This document shows positions 59,582-64,000 of a stretch of 64,000 nt of DNA, piece after piece. Made by a program: the position numbers and the translations under genes. Source of the DNA: Cryptomeria japonica (taxonomy: Eukaryota; Streptophyta; Pinopsida; Cupressales; Cupressaceae); contig NC_081412.1 of assembly GCF_030272615.1 (NCBI RefSeq), forward strand, positions 23,466,432-23,530,431. The letters are read 5' to 3'. How positions within the stretch are numbered: position 1 is the first letter of the stretch; every line of letters starts with the position of its first letter. Below the pieces are notes generated by a model. The model was not told the origin of the DNA, did not search any database, and saw nothing but the letters and a program-made list of their open reading frames with translations.

Positions 59582-61286
59582 CTACAACAAATTAAAAAAT
59601 AATTATTAAAATTTAATATTAATCAATAGATTATAAATGTTAAATATTTAAATTTAATTTAAAATGAAAGTGAAATTATTATAATTATGATTTATGAAAG
59701 TAACCTATAACAACATTTAAATATTTACAAACTTCTAAATTACACAATAACTAATTAAAATATTCATATTTAAAATAAAATAAATAATAATACTACAAAT
59801 TAAAATTAAATATCATATTTAATTTTGATTTGTGTAGTGTCATAAAATTGCGACCCTAGCAATTTTTGACCGCATTAGGGTCCTCACGCACGCGAGATCG
59901 AATCCTCTAGCTTGATCGGAGACCAGAGACTGCTCAACCCTCGGAATCAACTTCTTTCTTGGCCTCCGCACCACCTTGTCTGCACTCTGCCCTAGAGAAA
60001 GGGGTAGGACAGGGGCGTGGCGCCCCTGTCCCTGCCCTATTTTGGGGCAGGACCTTTCCTAGAGCATGCATTGTAGGTTGTGCAGTGAGTGGGAAAACTC
60101 CCCCGATGTCGGCCTATGACAAAAATCAAATTAAGCAACATGTATTTAAGGTGCATTTGTCCTCTCATTTGCATAAGCTGGATAAGGTTCAATAAGGTGA
60201 AAATTGGCGATCAAGCGTTCAAGAGCATTCAAGTATTCAAGCATTCTTTTCCAGCATTGAGCATTCTCAAGTCTCCCTTCAAGGCTAGGTGTTGCATTCA
60301 AGTCAAGGATTCAACCATTGAAGAGGAGATTGATTCCAACGTTCAATTCCATACAAGCATTTCTATCAACATTGCTATCACAACCTCCCTTGAGGTGATT
60401 TACAATTCAACCTTTCATTTACATCTACTTGCAAGTACTTTCTTTCATTACTTGGTTAATTCCAAAACCGGGGTTTGACCTAAAGGCAAACCCCCAATCC
60501 CAACCCATTTTCCTCTCTTTTTTGTGTGTAGGTTGCAGGTGCGCAACTGTTCTTTCGGATTCGGGCTCCATTTGCAGAGGCAGAAAAACCCTTTTCGTTT
60601 CGTGGATTTTTCGGAGGACCGTGTACATTCCCGCCACGGTCTAGGCAACATTTCCTCAAATTTGCAGGGCGACTTTGTCTCGACATATTACTGCGACATA
60701 TTACTGCTAGATCCAGGTTCATAGCTTCATCCCATGTTCCAATCTTAAGTTATAATCAGTTCTTTGTGACTTTTGCGCTACATAATTCAATCAATTCCTT
60801 TCCATTTCAAATAAGGAAGAGGGGATTAGCTTATCATTCCCATTTCACTCAGAATTCTATCTCCATCTTTGGAGGTTGAATCTAGTGAATTCTCCTCTCC
60901 TCTTCCAATGTAACTAGGCGAAAAGTGTTTGAAGGGAAATCCGTAGTGAAACTCTCATCTCTCCTTGGAGGGAAAGGGTAGTTTTCCTCTTGATCTCTCA
61001 TTCACCTTTCACCACATTACAATTTGTATTATTATTATTTTAAATATGAATATTCATATTTTAACTAGCAAAATGCTAAAATAGTTTTATTATTTATATA
61101 TATTTAAATATGAAAATAGACTAATAGTTTTACAATATGATTTTAAATAAAAACAAACAAATTAAAACAAACAAATTAAAATAGACAAATATGATTTTAA
61201 TATTTAAATATAAACAAACAAATTAAAATAAACAAACATTTGAAAACAAACTATAGAAAAGAGTTAATTTTTTATTTATTTCATAC
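59582..61286 (-). other. Probable 5' UTR intron of hAT transposase
   Basis: The minus-strand donor GGAG|GTATGA is at 61285-61286 and the acceptor TTGTAG at 59582-59583. Without the solo LTR (59833-61021 plus one target repeat) the intron would be about 510 bp and AT-rich. The upstream exon (61287 to about 61336) contains a short ATG-led frame that would stop at TAA across the junction. This is inference from splice signals only. Confidence 0.45.
59833..61021 (+). repeat. Solo LTR with perfect 5-bp target duplication
   Basis: It starts TGTAGTGTCATAAAATTGCG and ends CACATTACA, with atttg on both sides (59828-59832 and 61022-61026). It is the same family as the LTRs of the gag-only element (15182-22654), opposite orientation, with more CpG retained. 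There is no PBS, PPT or interior next to it, so the interior was probably lost by recombination between LTRs. Confidence 0.9.
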
Positions 61287-61336
61287 CTCCTCAGGCCTCA
61301 TGCCGTTGCTGGTAGTAATGGTCGTCGCGCCTTTGT
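61287..61336 (-). other. Possible hAT 5' UTR exon, truncated
   Basis: GC-rich minus-strand sequence (ACCAGCAACGGCATGAGGCC) directly before the proposed donor. Its upstream part seems cut by the LTR that starts near 61337. Weakly supported. Confidence 0.3.
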
Positions 61337-61648
61337 TTGCCACATACGGGTAAGCGATTAAATGCAGAAAGTAAATGCACAGAACATAATGAGAATATAT
61401 TAAAGAACTAGTCCGTGTATTAATTCAACAGTCCATGTACATCAAGTGCTTATAACATCACACCCAGATACGACTATCATGATCCTACTAAGAAGGAAAG
61501 GTATGCAATATATAATACCCGAAGGGGTGCGACCAACCATCGCATCCAACTGCCCTTCGAGAAGACTAATTGACTACCGTAACCCATAATTATTGATGAC
61601 AACATAACATAATACGACAACATAACATAATGATTATTCCCGACAACA
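61337..61648 (-). repeat. Probable 3' LTR of a second Gypsy-like element
   Basis: On the minus strand TTTTCTTGGGGGGGATGA (61649-61668), a polypurine tract, is followed by TGTTGTCGGGAATAATCATT. The preceding minus-strand bases TCCGGAGACAACTTC are reminiscent of the end of plant Gypsy polyproteins. The left end (61334-61338, TG...CA) is approximate; the LTR would be only about 310 bp. The 5' LTR would be to the right, outside the window. Confidence 0.5.
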
Positions 61649-61725
61649 TCATCCCCCCCAAGAAAAGAAGTTGTCTCCGGACGACTTAATACAAAATAGA
61701 GATGATGGTCATACACTAAACAGAA

Positions 61726-64000
61726 TCAAGGTATAGAAGAAGAAGGGGGCTGAGAGGGCGTCCCTGAAGCAGCAGGTGGTAGGGCTGATGATGATGTTGG
61801 TGTCAGTCGTGCGCACAGATGGTACACCTGCTGTGTCCGCACCTGCAGGTCCTGCTCAACAACCTTTCTGTGCTCAATTGCAGACTTAACCATCCGAGCA
61901 GCCTCCAGGAGCTTTCTTTCCTTGGCATCCATCGTCTCTCGTGCCCGTACCAGACTAGTGCTCAGGGTCGCCTGCTCTGCCCTTGCGTCCTCCAACTCTG
62001 CAACTAACTGTGCCTTCTCGGCAGCGAACTGAGCCCTCTCGGCTTCCCACGCCGCCTCCCGGCGATCCAAGTCTCTCTTCATGACATCAACCTGGGTGGC
62101 CAACTCCTCCTAAGCTCTCTCTGCGGCCACCCTCGCAGTCAGATGTCCTGCAGATATGGACTCTGTTCGGCGAAGAGTGTGATACACTTCCCTGAAGGTC
62201 TGCTCAATCTGCCTCCTGAGTGACTCCACTCTACTCTCCACTACTGGCGTGCTCACTGCCCATGCGGCCAACATCTCTGTCGTCTCAGTCCCTGGCCATC
62301 CGCCTCTCTCGAAACAGGCAGCAAATGCCTGCGGGCAACCCTCCCACATAAACCTGAGCAGCCGCTCCAACTCTTGAACGGTGCTGTCGAGGCCCTCTGA
62401 CTGAAGGGAGGCGATAACCTCCCGCCCTCGACGGACCTCCTCCTGCAAATACGTCTGTACCAGTTCCTAAAATTAAGTCTGCCCTCGGCCCACCATATCT
62501 TGGAGGTACGCCTCCACGTCTACCCGGCCTGACTGCCTGCTCTTCGTGTGGCTCTCTACCCTGTGCTGGCTATCCACGTGGACCTCCGCCATTTGCTCCA
62601 GTGCCAACTCCCTGCCCTGTACCTCCATCAAGTGTGTCACATCCATGGGAGAACCTTCGCTATCTAAGTCCACAACCTCTGCGTCTAAGTCCTCCCGAGG
62701 GTCACCGCACACGAGGGTAGCCTGTGAGGGAGAAATGGTAGTAACTGGCCTAGGCGACATGGGTGTCATCTCGAACTCCTTGCTCAACCACCCGTCCTCC
62801 TCAAGGGGGTGTAGTATCCCCCCGCCTAGTGTTGTTGCTGTCACTGTTTGATCGTGCCCGTGCACTTTCCCTGTGCCTGTGGGCACGGATTCACCCACTT
62901 CTTCTGATGGAACTATCTTTGTCCTCCCTTCCTCGGTCCCTGATGGCAGCCCCATTACTATCGACGGCCTCTGCTCCCCGAAGGCCGGAATGGACGCAAT
63001 GCCACCTGTAGACGGACTCAAATGTGCTGAGGCGATCAGCATGGGTGTGGTGAACAAGACTTGGGGTGGGGGTGTGGATGCTGGTACGGCCTCGACTAAG
63101 CTTGCCCCACTATCTTCGTCTGAATCACTCTAGGCTTTCGAGGCCTCTTCCCACCTGCTATTGAAGTCGTCAGACTTGGAAACATCCTGCCTTCACCTCT
63201 TCTGTCCTACCGTAGGTGTCAGCCCTATATCCATATGTCGCCAATAGAGGATGGGTGGCTCCCTTGGTGCCAGACTACCTACTGGTTTGATGTCTACTTC
63301 GTCCTCCAACAACTGCGAACACATGGTCTCCAGGAACAATCCAATGGCATAGTGCGACATGTAGAAGGTGCGGTGATGTAGAGTCATGAACTCATACATC
63401 CCGTCAGCAAGTACTGTAGCCCAGTCGTATTGCACCCCATTCATAAGTCCATTCATCAAAATAATCTGAGGTAGGGTGATATCCGATGCACGGCTAAACC
63501 TGGTAAGTCGGCTCTTCACGACATCCATGATACATCGCCACAACCCTTCGGCTACAAATGACTTTTTCATTCCCCTATTTTTTGTGGCATTGGTCACAGA
63601 GGCAAGTTCAGCCGGTGTAAGGTTGCGGGAAACCATCTTCACCCAGTGCTCCTTCATGTCCTTATTCATTTTCTTAGCTTTTAACTCCACTTTCTTCCCA
63701 TTGCGGCCTGGTATGCCAAATACCCTTGTAAAGTCGGTTGCTGTGAAGGAAACCCTTAGCCTATGGTTGCCGTAGTCAAACGTGCTAGTTCTGGAGGTGG
63801 CGTCAAACACGTCGACCATCATTCGCAGTGGTACCTCAAATTTCTTTATGGGGAAAACAGGCATCTGGATAGCCCAATGAACTCCTGCTCGCTGTAACTT
63901 CTTTTTCACTTCGTGATCGACAACATTCTCCTGCCACCACTTGTGGCACTCGGCTCCATTCACACCCTCGAACACAATAATGTCCGCGGTGACCTCTCCC
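61726..64000 (-). pseudogene. Uncharacterised single-frame ORF in env/additional-ORF position
   Basis: One minus-strand frame runs from the window edge to TGA at 61726, about 758 codons, and is open at 64000, so the N-terminus is missing. It has five internal stops at 63193, 63130, 62473, 62467 and 62110. The N-terminal third (63193-64000) is globular: VFEGVNGAECHKWWQENVVD, TSTFDYGNHRLRVSFTATDF, RVFGIPGRNGKK and SRASDITLPQIILMNGLMNG. Its layout reminds me of the domain called putative plant transposon protein (PF20167) that accompanies plant LTR elements, but I cannot confirm that. The middle is acidic and Pro/Ser-rich. The C-terminal third (61800-62450) is a long predicted coiled coil (WEAERAQFAAEKAQLVAELE). 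GC content is far higher than the surroundings. It lies about 60 bases upstream of a polypurine tract and LTR. Confidence 0.6.

Noticed and set aside
61287-61336. Right terminal inverted repeat of the hAT element
   Set aside because: Only GGCATG-like bases match the left end at 56818; too short to claim a TIR.

Overview
The window looks like nuclear DNA of a gymnosperm, most likely a conifer. This is inferred from very long, repeat-filled introns, layered old LTR retrotransposons of the Sirevirus-like Copia, chromovirus and Tat-like types, L1-type LINEs, tRNA-derived SINEs and a hAT transposon. Nothing looks bacterial or viral. Only one host gene is visible; nearly everything else is mobile DNA in various states of decay.

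Layout. (1) 1-4360: a minus-strand Copia element, of which the 5' LTR is inside the window, sits in a plus-strand Copia element whose RT/RNase H remnant and 3' LTR follow. (2) 5353-14502: a minus-strand chromovirus (gag, protease, RT, RNase H, integrase, chromodomain) with both LTRs and a near-matching target duplication. Its gag is split by a Copia-type solo LTR (10482-12007). (3) 15182-22654: a minus-strand LTR element with PBS, PPT and a long gag-protease region but no recognisable RT, RNase H or integrase; it resembles a non-autonomous TR-GAG element. (4) 23042-32094: part of a Copia-type LTR, then a nearly complete minus-strand Sirevirus-like Copia element. (5) 32095-38570: two truncated minus-strand LINEs separated by an AT-rich duplication. 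(6) 38705-38887: a SINE with a 12-bp target duplication.

(7) 39154 to beyond the window: a plus-strand gene for a PLP enzyme of the D-cysteine desulfhydrase / ACC deaminase-like family. Five exons are visible (39154-39495, 49093-49158, 49363-49557, 49754-49864, 54911-55002); the C-terminal exons must lie past 64000. Introns 1, 4 and 5 (9.6, 5.0 and at least 9 kb) carry a foldback element, a second SINE, LTR remnants, a minisatellite and, in intron 5, a hAT transposase gene with its own introns. One of the hAT introns holds a solo LTR with a perfect 5-bp target duplication.

(8) 61340-64000: the 3' LTR and PPT of another minus-strand LTR element, with a GC-rich, single-frame coding region in the env/additional-ORF position. 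That region is broken by five stop codons, each one C-to-T change from a sense codon.

The candidates I find most interesting are a hairpin with a palindromic loop, recurring in the LTRs and leader of the gag-only family (dimerisation-signal-like), and the uncharacterised long ORF at the right edge. All element and domain calls come from reading motifs and repeats by eye; no database search was run.
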